Shown: piece by piece, positions 28,288-36,812 of the stretch
How positions within the stretch are numbered: the first letter of the stretch is position 1
Layout of the letters: each line of letters begins with the position of its first letter
From: Telluria antibiotica
GTDB lineage: Bacteria; Pseudomonadota; Gammaproteobacteria; Burkholderiales; Burkholderiaceae_D
Assembly: GCF_011682055.1 (NCBI RefSeq)
Contig: NZ_JAAQOM010000006.1
Location: 280,747-344,746 of the forward strand
Length of the DNA: 64,000 nucleotides
Direction: 5' to 3'
Notes under the pieces: model-generated
Databases searched by the model: none
What the model saw: the letters and a program-made list of their open reading frames with translations, nothing else
Told to the model about the DNA's origin: nothing
Position numbers and translations under genes: made by a program

Positions 28288-29550
28288 TCAGCGGACCTGG
28301 TTGCCCAGGATCGCGCCGTTCGCGGTGCCGTACACATACGGTCCGTTCAGCGACGAGCCGTCGGCATAGGTCTGCGCGGCCTGCTGCGTCCACGCGGACA
28401 GGTTGAACGTCGCCTGCGACTTGAAGCTGTACTGCGGTGCCGCCGGATACGGCGACGGCTGCGCCAGTTGGGCGCTCATGCGGTAGACCTGGATGCCGGC
28501 GTTGTCGTTCAGCGGCTTGCCGGCCACGCATTGCGACGGCGTGCGCACGATCTTCGTGAAATAGGCGGAGTTCTGCGCCGTGTACGGCGGCGTCGTGTTG
28601 TCCGCGTTGTACGGATTGGCGACGAGCTGCGCCTTCACGCTGCCGCGCGGGCCGGACACCAGCAGCGCCGTCTCTTCGTCGATGCCGATGCCCACGACGG
28701 CATCGAACGCCTCGGCGCCGCCGGGACAGCCGTTGCCGATGCGGGCGACGAAGCCGAACAGCCGGCCCAGGCGGTCGCGCGTGTTGAAGTGGTCGTCCGT
28801 GATCGTCTTTTCCAGCGACGGGATGGCGAGGAAGCTTCCCGTCTGCACGAATTTCTTCGACGACGTGTTCAGCGGATCGATCGTCATGTAGCGGTTGAAC
28901 GGATCGGCGAGGGCCTGGTCCGACGTGACGCTGCCGTTGAGCGCCGCGAACGCGTACTGGCCCAGCATCGCATTGCCCGCGCTCGTGCCGCCGACGGGGA
29001 TGCCGGCACTCACCGCGTTCTGTAGCGCCGTGTCCAGCGCCGTGCCCTGCCAGAAGTTGTAGTAATCCGCCTGGTCGCCGCCGGCGATGAAGATGGCGCT
29101 CGCCCTGGCGATCACGCCCAGCACGAACGGGTCCTCCGCGGCCTTGCGCGTCGGGATCACGAGCGTTTCCACGGACGTCACGCCCAGGTCGACGCCGCCG
29201 ACCGTCTCGTAGTTCTTCGGCGTCGTCGGGTCCACCTGGCCGAGATGGCTGTAAATATAGCCGTTGTACGCATCGGTGCCGGTGGCGCGCAGGATGACGA
29301 AGCGGCCGCCCGCGGCGCGCGAGATGCCCGCCCGGGCGATCATCCAGCGGAACGCCTCGCCCACGTCGTAGCCGCCGCCCATCAGGACGACGGACGGCGT
29401 GCACGCCGTGTCCACGCACGATACGGGCTTCGCGCTGACGGGCGCGGACGGCGTGCCGACATAGCTGTACGTGTAGGTCGACCCGGCCCACGCGCCCTGG
29501 GCGGCGAGGAACGGGACGGCGGCGAGCAAGGTCTTGAGGATGGCTTTCAT
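28288..29550 (-). CDS. Exported cyanophycinase-like serine peptidase (S51)
   Basis: 420-residue protein with a Sec signal (1-22, ending GAWAG) and a peptidase S51/cyanophycinase fold. Visible: VVLMGGGYDVGEAFRWMI, FIAGGDQADYYNFW, GGTSAGNAM with the probable nucleophile Ser190, and GIGIDEETALLV. Cyanophycinases release beta-Asp-Arg dipeptides from cyanophycin. This version is longer than typical intracellular CphB and carries inserts around residues 55-130 and a C-terminal extension, so the substrate is uncertain. Start 29550 has GGAG 6 nt upstream. Followed by arfB at 11 bp. A second, shorter exported S51 protein is encoded at 43364-44596. Confidence 0.85.
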   Translation of the reverse strand: MKAILKTLLAAVPFLAAQGAWAGSTYTYSYVGTPSAPVSAKPVSCVDTACTPSVVLMGGGYDVGEAFRWMIARAGISRAAGGRFVILRATGTDAYNGYIYSHLGQVDPTTPKNYETVGGVDLGVTSVETLVIPTRKAAEDPFVLGVIARASAIFIAGGDQADYYNFWQGTALDTALQNAVSAGIPVGGTSAGNAMLGQYAFAALNGSVTSDQALADPFNRYMTIDPLNTSSKKFVQTGSFLAIPSLEKTITDDHFNTRDRLGRLFGFVARIGNGCPGGAEAFDAVVGIGIDEETALLVSGPRGSVKAQLVANPYNADNTTPPYTAQNSAYFTKIVRTPSQCVAGKPLNDNAGIQVYRMSAQLAQPSPYPAAPQYSFKSQATFNLSAWTQQAAQTYADGSSLNGPYVYGTANGAILGNQVR

Positions 29551-29736
29551 ACGGACTCCGTGTGGTCGATGCGTTCGGACAGGTGGCGACGCCACCGTGG
29601 CTGGCCCAGCATATTATCTTTTTTGCACCGCTGGAACCGGAATCGCCAATCGGATGCCTGCATTCGGCATTTGCGCCACAGGCGCGCGACGGGTATCGTC
29701 ATGGTCCACGATGACCCGCCCCGAAAGAACCGCACG

Positions 29737-30144
29737 ATGAGTTACGACCTGATGGTGTTCGCGCCCGCCGCGGCGCCCGCGAAGCGCCCCGCCTTCCTCG
29801 ACTGGTACGACGCGCAGACGGCCTGGGACGAAGACCACGGCTACGACGACCCCGCCGTCGCCGCGCCCGCGCTGCAGGCGTTCTACGCCGACCTGGCGGC
29901 CGAATTCCCGCCCGCGCCGCCCGACGTGCCGGAGCCGCAGGAGGAAAGCGGTACCGACTACACGATCGGCCGCGCGCTGATCTATATGTCGTTCCTCGAC
30001 TGGGACAGGATCGACGCCGCGTGGGAAGCCGTGCACAGGCTCGCGGCGAAGCACGAACTGGGCTTCTTCGACGTCAGCTCCGACCTCGCCGAAGTCTGGC
30101 TGCCCGACCGCAAGGGCGGGCTGCGCATCGCGCATTCCGACTAG
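29737..30144 (+). CDS. Conserved hypothetical acidic protein
   Basis: 135-residue soluble acidic protein beginning MSYDLMVFAP and rich in Asp, Glu, Ala and Trp, with no signal peptide or membrane helix. The opening MSYDLMVF and the segment LDWYDAQTAW recall a small family of uncharacterised proteobacterial proteins; I cannot assign a function. A central Pro-rich stretch (PPAPPDVPEPQEE) separates two halves. Start 29737 has a weak GAAAG upstream. It converges with the GH115 gene, stops being 9 bp apart. Confidence 0.75.
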   Translation: MSYDLMVFAPAAAPAKRPAFLDWYDAQTAWDEDHGYDDPAVAAPALQAFYADLAAEFPPAPPDVPEPQEESGTDYTIGRALIYMSFLDWDRIDAAWEAVHRLAAKHELGFFDVSSDLAEVWLPDRKGGLRIAHSD

Positions 30145-30153
30145 CTCATTCCC

Positions 30154-33018
30154 TTAGTTCGCCCCGATGCGCGGGCTTTCCGGCGGGCCCAGATAGCTCG
30201 GCTTCAGCCCGCCCGCATCGATCACGAGGCGCTGCAGCACGATGCCCGGATCGAGCGCCCACACCTTCAGCGTATGGCGGCCAGCGGCGTTCACGGCGTG
30301 CGTCGTCGTGAACTGCGCCACGCCGTCCGATACGATTTTCTCCCAGTGCCGCAGCGAACCGTCCGCGTGGATGTCGACGATCTGCGGCGCCTCGTCGTCG
30401 AATGCGACGGCATAGCGCAGGCCTGCGTCCGGGCGGAACTTCAACGTGGGCGACAAGGTCGCCTGCACGTCCACCTTGCCCGGCTCGAACAGAACCACGT
30501 CGTACTCGAGTCGGGGCGCAGCCGCCGGCAACATGGCCGCCGCGTCGGCGGGCAGGGTCGTCATGCCGGACAGCGTGCGGCCCAGGCCCGGCACGCGCAG
30601 CCACGACCGGCCGTCCTGCGCGACGGCGCGCGCATAATGCTCGGCCTCGATGGCGACGGCGCCTCCCGTCTCGACGAAGCCGGTGACGGCCGCGGTGCGC
30701 TGCTGCGCGTGCCGCAGCGGCACCTCGATCGTGGCCACCTGCCCGTCCGGTCCCGTCACGATCACGTGGCCGGCTTGCGCACCCGCCGGCACCTGGTCCC
30801 AACGGACGTCGACCTCGATGCGCTGCGTCCCGGCCGTCGTACCGGCAACCTCGCTCAGCACGATCCACGGCGCGTCCGCGCGGGCGTGCCACGCGAGTGG
30901 CGCCGCGCCGCGGTCGAACACCTCGATGTAGCGCGTCGATTTGTCGAACGGTTCGAACGGCGGCAGGTGCGGCGCGGCGGTGTCGGGCCAGGCGGTCGAT
31001 TCGCCCTCCACCGCCACGCCCAGCGCGGGCGCGGCCGGCAGTGCGATCTCGCGCACGTCCGGCATGACGTTCGTGTCGGGGTCGCGCCAGCTCGTGTAGC
31101 CGATATGCGTCTGCGCCATCATGTGGTTCCACTTGCCGCCGTTGATGGCGTGGTATTCCCGCGAGATCGCCGCGTCCTCGGCGAACAGGTCGCGCGCACG
31201 GGCCGCAAGGGCGTTCGTGTCCGCCCGGCCTTGCTGCGCGTGGATGCGGTTCGCCTGCACTGTCGCATACAGTTCGCCGAGCGTGCCGGCCGCGCGCACG
31301 GGATGTTCGACGAGCTGGAAGAAGGCGTCGCGCTGCGCCGGTGCGAGCCGCGCCTTCACGCGCGCCGCGCGCGCGGCCAGGTCGCGCCAGCCGGCGACGA
31401 TGCGCTCGGCCTCGCGGTAGTGCGTCGCGCTGTACGTGTCCGGCGCCAGCTGCTCCGGTTTGCGCCGGCCGTTGTAGCGCGCGTACGTGGCGACGATGTC
31501 CGCGATCTCCGCCGCGTCGGCCGCGCCGAATTCACGCGTCGCCCACAGTGTCAGGTACTCGGGCAGGCGCTGCGCCGGCCAGGCCGCCGGATTCCATGCG
31601 TAGGTCAGGAAAAATTCGATCGGCACTTCCATCGGCTTCAGGTCGCCGACGTTCACGATCCACAAGCGGTCGGCCCCGTAGCGCCACGAGAGGTGCATCT
31701 GCTCCCACACTTTCGGCAGCGGCGTCACGTTGATCCATTTGTACGAACGGGGGCCGCCCACGTAGTCGAAGTGGTAGTAGATACCGGCGCCGCCGGCACG
31801 CTTGCGTTCCTCCGGCGTCGGCAGGCGGCGGATATTGCCCCAGTTGTCGTCGCACCAGAGCAAGGTGACGTCGTCCGGCACGCGCATGCCCTTGTCGTAG
31901 TACTCCTGCACCTCCTTGTACAACGCCCACAACTGCGGCGTTCGTGCCGGCGGCTTGCCCGTTTCCTCCCCGATGATCCGGCGCTGGTCGGCGACGATGC
32001 GCTCCAGCAGGTGCAGGTCCGCGTGCTCGGCCATCGGCTCGTCGCCGTCACCGCGCATGCCCATCGTGACGACCTTGTCCCAGTCGCGCGCGCGCCGGAA
32101 GCCGCCGCGCCAGAACTGCTGCAGCCGGTCCTTGTTCGTGTCGTAGTTCCACTGCTTCGGTCCCATGCCGATGCGGTGCCACTCCTGCTGCGCGCGCATC
32201 ATCGGTTCATGGTGCGAGGTGCCCATGACGATCCCCATCTCGTCGGCCAGCGGGCCGTTTTCCGGGTCGTCGTCGAAGAACGCGTTGTTCCACATGGCGG
32301 GCCACAAGTAATTGCCCCGCATGCGCAGGATGAGCTGGAACACCTTTTCGTAGAACCGATGGTTCAACCCGCCGAATTTTTCCTTGGCCCAGCCTGAGAG
32401 CGCGGGCGCCTCGTCGTTCAGGAAAATGCCGCGGTAGCGCACGACGGGCGCATCGGCGACGCGCGTGCCGGCCGTCACGGCGAGCACGTCGTGGTGCGGC
32501 GCCGGCACGTCGGCCCACCAATGCCACGGCGAGACGCCGATCTGTTCCGACACCGTGTACAGGCCGTAGATCGTCCCGCGCTTGTCGCTGCCCGCCACGA
32601 CGAGTGCGCGCGCGACGCCCGGCAGCGGGTTGCGCACGGCCTGCACGAGATAACCTTCCCATTTGCCGCGCAGCGCGGCGGCGTCGATCTTGTGCGCCCG
32701 CACCAGCCGGTCGATCAAGGCGCTCTTGCCCAGCGTGCCCACGATGACGACGTCGGATCCCCTTGGCACCGTGCTCGATGCGAGCAGCGCCGGGCGAGTG
32801 CCCGACACGCGCTCCACGTCGCCCTGCAGGTCCGCCGCGGCGCGCCGGACGCCGGCGAAATCGGCAGGATCGACGACGATACGGGCGGCCTGGCCGGCGC
32901 GCGCCAGCACGACGGCGTTGCGGCCCCCGTCGAACGTCACGAACGGACGCTCTCCCAGCGCCCAGGCGGGTTGTGCGACTGCGGCGGCGAGCAGGACGGA
33001 TGCGGCGAATGCTTTCAT
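30154..33018 (-). CDS. GH115 xylan alpha-1,2-glucuronidase (exported)
   Basis: 954-residue GH115 enzyme. Family members remove (4-O-methyl-)glucuronic acid from internal as well as terminal xylose units, complementing GH67. Signal peptide residues 1-20; an N-terminal beta domain (VVIVGTLGKSALID, GTIYGLYTVSEQIGVSPWHW), then the barrel with RGIFLNDEAPALSGWA, MRGNYLWPAMWNNAF, GTSHHEPMMRAQQEW and NVGDLKPMEVPIEFFL, and C-terminal helical and beta-sandwich domains. The ATG overlaps the stop of the preceding esterase gene by 4 bp (ATGA), a translationally coupled operon. It is the last gene of that operon. Together with GH67 it would supply glucuronate to GudD, encoded divergently nearby. Confidence 0.94.
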   Translation of the reverse strand: MKAFAASVLLAAAVAQPAWALGERPFVTFDGGRNAVVLARAGQAARIVVDPADFAGVRRAAADLQGDVERVSGTRPALLASSTVPRGSDVVIVGTLGKSALIDRLVRAHKIDAAALRGKWEGYLVQAVRNPLPGVARALVVAGSDKRGTIYGLYTVSEQIGVSPWHWWADVPAPHHDVLAVTAGTRVADAPVVRYRGIFLNDEAPALSGWAKEKFGGLNHRFYEKVFQLILRMRGNYLWPAMWNNAFFDDDPENGPLADEMGIVMGTSHHEPMMRAQQEWHRIGMGPKQWNYDTNKDRLQQFWRGGFRRARDWDKVVTMGMRGDGDEPMAEHADLHLLERIVADQRRIIGEETGKPPARTPQLWALYKEVQEYYDKGMRVPDDVTLLWCDDNWGNIRRLPTPEERKRAGGAGIYYHFDYVGGPRSYKWINVTPLPKVWEQMHLSWRYGADRLWIVNVGDLKPMEVPIEFFLTYAWNPAAWPAQRLPEYLTLWATREFGAADAAEIADIVATYARYNGRRKPEQLAPDTYSATHYREAERIVAGWRDLAARAARVKARLAPAQRDAFFQLVEHPVRAAGTLGELYATVQANRIHAQQGRADTNALAARARDLFAEDAAISREYHAINGGKWNHMMAQTHIGYTSWRDPDTNVMPDVREIALPAAPALGVAVEGESTAWPDTAAPHLPPFEPFDKSTRYIEVFDRGAAPLAWHARADAPWIVLSEVAGTTAGTQRIEVDVRWDQVPAGAQAGHVIVTGPDGQVATIEVPLRHAQQRTAAVTGFVETGGAVAIEAEHYARAVAQDGRSWLRVPGLGRTLSGMTTLPADAAAMLPAAAPRLEYDVVLFEPGKVDVQATLSPTLKFRPDAGLRYAVAFDDEAPQIVDIHADGSLRHWEKIVSDGVAQFTTTHAVNAAGRHTLKVWALDPGIVLQRLVIDAGGLKPSYLGPPESPRIGAN

Positions 33019-34292
33019 GGGTTCCCTGAAGGTGAATGACAGGTCTTGAGCAGGTCCAGCGGGACTGCATCCGCCATCGCGCGGTAGCCGGCCGGCGACG
33101 GATGCAGGCCGTCATTGTCGAGTGCCTGGCGCAGATGGTCGGGCCGCGCCGGGTCGCGCAGCGCGGCGTCGAAATCGACGACGCCGTCGACGACGCCGGC
33201 ACGGCGGATCCACGCGTTGTACGCCAGGCGGTCGGCCTCGTTGTCCGGCCCTGGCGCGTAATAGCCGCTGCCGCCGTACGGCGTGATCGTGGCGCCCAGC
33301 ACGCAGACGCCCTGCGCGTGCGCACGCGCGACGACCTGCCGGTAGGCCTCTTCGAGATCGACCAGCAGGCGCGCACGTTCGGCCGGGCTGTCTTCCTTGT
33401 TCCGGTGCTGCACGCCGAAGTCGTTCACGCCGATCATGACGATGGCGTGCGAGACGCCGGGGCGCGCCAGCACGTCGCGGTCGAAACGCGACACGAGGTT
33501 CGGCCCGAGGCCGTCGCGCAGCATGCGTCCGCCGCCGATGCCCGCGTTGACGACGCCGACGTCCGTCACGCCCGCCGCCCGCAGGCGCGCGGCGAGGCCG
33601 TCCGTCCAGCGCGCATAAGTGTCCGGCTGGACGCCGTAGCCGTCCGTGATCGAATCGCCGATCGCGACGACCGCGTGCGTGCCGCTGTCCGCCAGCACCT
33701 CGACGCCGGCGATCTGGTACCAGCGCGTGAATGCCTCGGCCCCTGGCCAGACAGCCACATGCACCTGGTTGCCCGCGACGCGAAAACTCGTCGCGCGCGC
33801 GCCCGGGTGGCCCGTCTGGCGCGCCGGGGCGTCCGTGAAATGCAGCGAAATGGCGAGGTCGGAGCCCGCCGCATGGGCCAGCTCGACGGGGTCGCTCACG
33901 TATTCGGCACCGGCGGGAATCGTCACGGCTGCGGCGCCGCCGAAGCGCAGCGGGCGCAGGCTGGCGGCGTCGACGTCGGGCTTGCCGGGTAAGGTCGCCA
34001 GCGCGATGCTGCCCGCGTCGACCACGAGCGGCGCCGTCCCGAACGCATTGCTGAGCCGTACACGCAGCCGGCTGCCGCCCAGCGACACGCGCACGACCTG
34101 GCGCAGGCTCGCGTCCCGCCACTGCGCGGCCGGCAATTCGTTCTGCCCTTCCGGCACGAGTTGTGCGCTACCCCAGGAGGCCACCCAGTGGGCACCGGCC
34201 GGCGGACCGGATGCCGCGCCGGATGGGGTGGAAACACAGCCGGCAAGGGCTGCGCAGAGGAGACCGGCGGCCAGAATCGATTGACGCGACAT
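33015..34292 (-). CDS. SGNH/GDSL-family lipoprotein esterase, probable acetylxylan esterase
   Basis: 425-residue predicted lipoprotein: signal with lipobox LAGC (Cys at about 19) and a Ser/Gly/Pro-rich tail. An N-terminal beta domain (about 35-180) precedes the SGNH hydrolase domain with [11 protein letters not shown] (block I Ser), [10 protein letters not shown] (block II Gly), [10 protein letters not shown] (block III Asn) and [15 protein letters not shown] (block V Asp-x-x-His). Such enzymes deacetylate xylan or related carbohydrates; operon position with GH115 supports that, but other ester substrates are possible. Start 34292 is preferred over 34331 because it begins the lipoprotein signal and has AAGGA upstream. 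Divergent from gudD with a strong XylR-type site between. Confidence 0.87.
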   Translation of the reverse strand: MSRQSILAAGLLCAALAGCVSTPSGAASGPPAGAHWVASWGSAQLVPEGQNELPAAQWRDASLRQVVRVSLGGSRLRVRLSNAFGTAPLVVDAGSIALATLPGKPDVDAASLRPLRFGGAAAVTIPAGAEYVSDPVELAHAAGSDLAISLHFTDAPARQTGHPGARATSFRVAGNQVHVAVWPGAEAFTRWYQIAGVEVLADSGTHAVVAIGDSITDGYGVQPDTYARWTDGLAARLRAAGVTDVGVVNAGIGGGRMLRDGLGPNLVSRFDRDVLARPGVSHAIVMIGVNDFGVQHRNKEDSPAERARLLVDLEEAYRQVVARAHAQGVCVLGATITPYGGSGYYAPGPDNEADRLAYNAWIRRAGVVDGVVDFDAALRDPARPDHLRQALDNDGLHPSPAGYRAMADAVPLDLLKTCHSPSGNP

Positions 34293-34316
34293 CGTTATTC
34301 CTTCACACTTGGCAGA

Positions 34317-34330
34317 TGGTTGCGCTACCA
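34317..34330. promoter_or_regulatory. Predicted XylR operator in the esterase-GH115/gudD divergent promoter
   Basis: TGGTTGCGCTACCA is a palindrome broken at one base pair and matches the TGGTAGCGCTACCA form of the xyl-box at 13 of 14 positions. It lies 25 bp upstream of the esterase start and 74 bp upstream of gudD. Confidence 0.7.
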
Positions 34331-34403
34331 TTCTAGTTTAGAACAATGTTACCGGCAATGCGATATCTATTTTTCGCATGCCTGTCATCACCAGGAGACC
34401 GTT

Positions 34404-35771
34404 ATGCCCCTCATCCAGCGCGCCGCCAGCCCGATCATCACCGACATGCAGGTGATTCCCGTGGCCGGCCGCGACAGCATGCTGCTGAACCTGTGCGGCG
34501 CCCATGCGCCCTATTTCACCCGCATCCTCGTGCTGCTGAAGGACAGCGCCGGCAACACGGGCATGGGCGAAGTGCCGGGGTCGAACGGCATCCTGCGCGC
34601 GCTGGAGCGGCTGGTGCCGCTCGTCACCGGGACCGAGGTGGCGCGCTACAACCTCACGTTGAACGCGCTGCGCGCGGCCGTCGCGGGGCCCAGCCACCAG
34701 GTGACGACGAACGCGGAGGCGGCCGTCATGAAACAACCGCACGAGATCAACCTGCGGCTGGAAAACGTGGTGACGGCGGTGGAAGCGGCGCTGCTCGACC
34801 TGCTGGGCCAGCACCTGGGCGTGCCGCTGTGCGACCTGCTCGGCAACGGCCGCCAGCGCAGCCACGTGACGATGCTCGCCTACCTGTTCTACATCGGCGA
34901 CCGCACGCACACGGACCTGCCCTACGACGGCGACGCCGCCAAGGACGGCTGGTACAAGGTGCGCGACGAAGAAGCCCTGACGCCCGAACGGATCGCCGAC
35001 CTGGCGTCCGCCGCCGTCGACAAGTACGGCTTCCGCGACTTCAAGCTGAAGGGCGGCGTGATGCGTCCGGAAGACGAGGTCGAGGCGGTGGCCGCCATCA
35101 AGCGGCGCTTCCCGGACGCGCGCGCCACGCTGGACCCGAACGGCGCGTGGTCGCTGGCGCAGGCGATCGCCGCGTGCAAGGGCCAGGGCCACGTGCTGTC
35201 GTATGCGGAAGACCCGTGCGGACCGGAAGACGGCTACTCGGGGCGCGAGATCATGGCCGAATTCAAGCGCGCCACCGGCATCCGCACGGCGACGAACATG
35301 GTGGCGACGGACTGGCGCCAGATGGCCCATTCGCACCTGCTGGGCGCCGTCGATATCCCGCTCGCCGACCCGCACTTCTGGACCATGCAGGGTTCCGTGC
35401 GCCTCGCACAACTGTGCCACGACTGGGGCCTGACGTGGGGCTCGCACTCGAACAACCACTTCGACGTGTCGCTCGCGATGTTCACGCACTGCGCGGCCGC
35501 GGCGCCGGGCGACATCACCGCGATCGACACGCACTGGATCTGGCAGGAAGGCCGCGAACGCCTGACGCAGGAACCGCTGCGCATCGTCGGTGGCCAGGTC
35601 GCCGTGCCGGACGCGCCGGGCCTCGGCATCGCGCCCGACATGGCGCGCATCGAGGAAGCGCACGCGCTGTACAAGAAAGTCGCCGGCGCCGCGCGCGACG
35701 ATGCGATGGCGATGCGCTACCTCATCCCCGGCTGGACCTACGATCCGAAACGACCCAGCTTCGCCCGCTGA
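34404..35771 (+). CDS. gudD: D-glucarate dehydratase
   Basis: 455-residue enolase-superfamily enzyme that dehydrates D-glucarate to 5-keto-4-deoxy-D-glucarate. It matches E. coli GudD throughout: [20 protein letters not shown] near the N-terminus, then the catalytic elements KLKGG (Lys base), DPNGAWS, EDPCG, ATNM and GSHSNNHFD (catalytic His), and the C-terminal [13 protein letters not shown]. Good ribosome-binding site GGAG. It is divergent from esterase-GH115 across a XylR-type site, suggesting use of glucuronate freed from glucuronoxylan after oxidation to glucarate. The uronate dehydrogenase and 5-keto-4-deoxyglucarate dehydratase needed on either side are not in the window; the final KGSADH is. 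Converges with a LysR gene, 3 bp between stops. Confidence 0.95.
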   Translation: MPLIQRAASPIITDMQVIPVAGRDSMLLNLCGAHAPYFTRILVLLKDSAGNTGMGEVPGSNGILRALERLVPLVTGTEVARYNLTLNALRAAVAGPSHQVTTNAEAAVMKQPHEINLRLENVVTAVEAALLDLLGQHLGVPLCDLLGNGRQRSHVTMLAYLFYIGDRTHTDLPYDGDAAKDGWYKVRDEEALTPERIADLASAAVDKYGFRDFKLKGGVMRPEDEVEAVAAIKRRFPDARATLDPNGAWSLAQAIAACKGQGHVLSYAEDPCGPEDGYSGREIMAEFKRATGIRTATNMVATDWRQMAHSHLLGAVDIPLADPHFWTMQGSVRLAQLCHDWGLTWGSHSNNHFDVSLAMFTHCAAAAPGDITAIDTHWIWQEGRERLTQEPLRIVGGQVAVPDAPGLGIAPDMARIEEAHALYKKVAGAARDDAMAMRYLIPGWTYDPKRPSFAR

Positions 35772-35774
35772 CGG

Positions 35775-36677
35775 TCAGTCCGCGGGCGCACCGGCACAGA
35801 GCTCGTAGACCCAGCGCCGCAGCCAGCGGTGCGCCGGATCGGCCTCCATGCGCGGGTGCCACAGCATCGACACCGTCAGCGGTGGCGTCGCGACCGGGAG
35901 CTCGAACGTGTGCATGCCGTCGCGCAGCCGCGCGGTGTGACGCTCGGGGACACTGGCGACGAGGTCGGACGCGCGCGCCAGCGCGAGCGCCGTCGCGAAC
36001 GAGCCGACGAGCACCGCGACGGGCCGCTCCAGGCCCAATGGGGAGAGCGCCGCATCGATGGCGCCCCGTTCGCGGCCCCGGCGCGACACGGACACGTGCC
36101 GGCATGCCGCGAAGCGCGCCGGCGTGACGTCGCCCGCTGCCAGCGGATGGTCCGCGCGCACGGCGCCGACGAACCGGTCGCGGAACAGGGCGCGTGTGCG
36201 GATTTCCGGACTCGTCTCCTCGCCAATGACGCCGATCTCCAGGTCGATGAGTCCTTCGCGCAGCGGCCCGCTGTCCTTGTTCACTTTTTGCACGAAACGC
36301 AGCCGCACCCCGGGTGCGTCGCGCTCGAGCCGCGCCAGCAGCGCGGGGCCGTAGTTCTCCACGAAACCATCCGTGACGCGCAGCGCGAACATGCGCACGA
36401 TGCCCGCCGGGTCCACGTCCTCGGCGGGACGCAGCATGCGGCCGGCGTCCAGCACGAGGCGGCCGGCCTGCTCGCGCATTTCCAGCGCACGGGGCGTGAG
36501 GACGAGGTCGCGGCCCGCCCGCACGAGCAGCGGATCGCCCGTCGCGGCGCGCAGCCGGGCCAGCGCGCGGCTCATCGCCGAAGGGCTCAGCTTCAGCCGC
36601 CGCGCGGCGCCGGCCACGCTGCCTTCGGTCAGCAGCACGTCGAGGGTCACGAGCAGGTTCAGGTCGGGCATCGTCAT
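35775..36677 (-). CDS. LysR-family transcriptional regulator
   Basis: 300-residue LysR-type regulator: N-terminal winged helix-turn-helix (MPDLNLLVTLDVLLTEGSVA, AARRLKLSPSAMSRALARLR) and a C-terminal effector domain (about 90-295). It is of the NodD/SyrM-like subgroup with the LNLL start. Start 36677 or, two codons later, 36671. Divergent from the MFS exporter gene with a 135-bp gap, the usual arrangement for a regulator controlling an efflux pump. Its stop is 3 bp from that of gudD on the opposite strand, but a link to glucarate is not implied. Confidence 0.9.
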   Translation of the reverse strand: MTMPDLNLLVTLDVLLTEGSVAGAARRLKLSPSAMSRALARLRAATGDPLLVRAGRDLVLTPRALEMREQAGRLVLDAGRMLRPAEDVDPAGIVRMFALRVTDGFVENYGPALLARLERDAPGVRLRFVQKVNKDSGPLREGLIDLEIGVIGEETSPEIRTRALFRDRFVGAVRADHPLAAGDVTPARFAACRHVSVSRRGRERGAIDAALSPLGLERPVAVLVGSFATALALARASDLVASVPERHTARLRDGMHTFELPVATPPLTVSMLWHPRMEADPAHRWLRRWVYELCAGAPAD

Positions 36678-36812
36678 CCGCGCACGATAGCACAGCCGTG
36701 GGACAGCCTGCCCGGCATGGCGCCCCGTGCACGGAGTCATTGCGTCGCACGCGCCTTCCGCCGGCGCCGCGCGTGTCCTACGCTTCAGGTTCGAACACGA
36801 CCTGGAACGACG

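Noticed and set aside
27878..29491. A 537-codon minus-strand frame ending in arfB
   Set aside because: The part before 28276 is out of frame with the cyanophycinase-like gene; only the final 132 residues are real.
34347..34360. TGTTACCGGCAATG as a second operator before gudD
   Set aside because: Only 9 of 14 positions agree and the right arm is lost.
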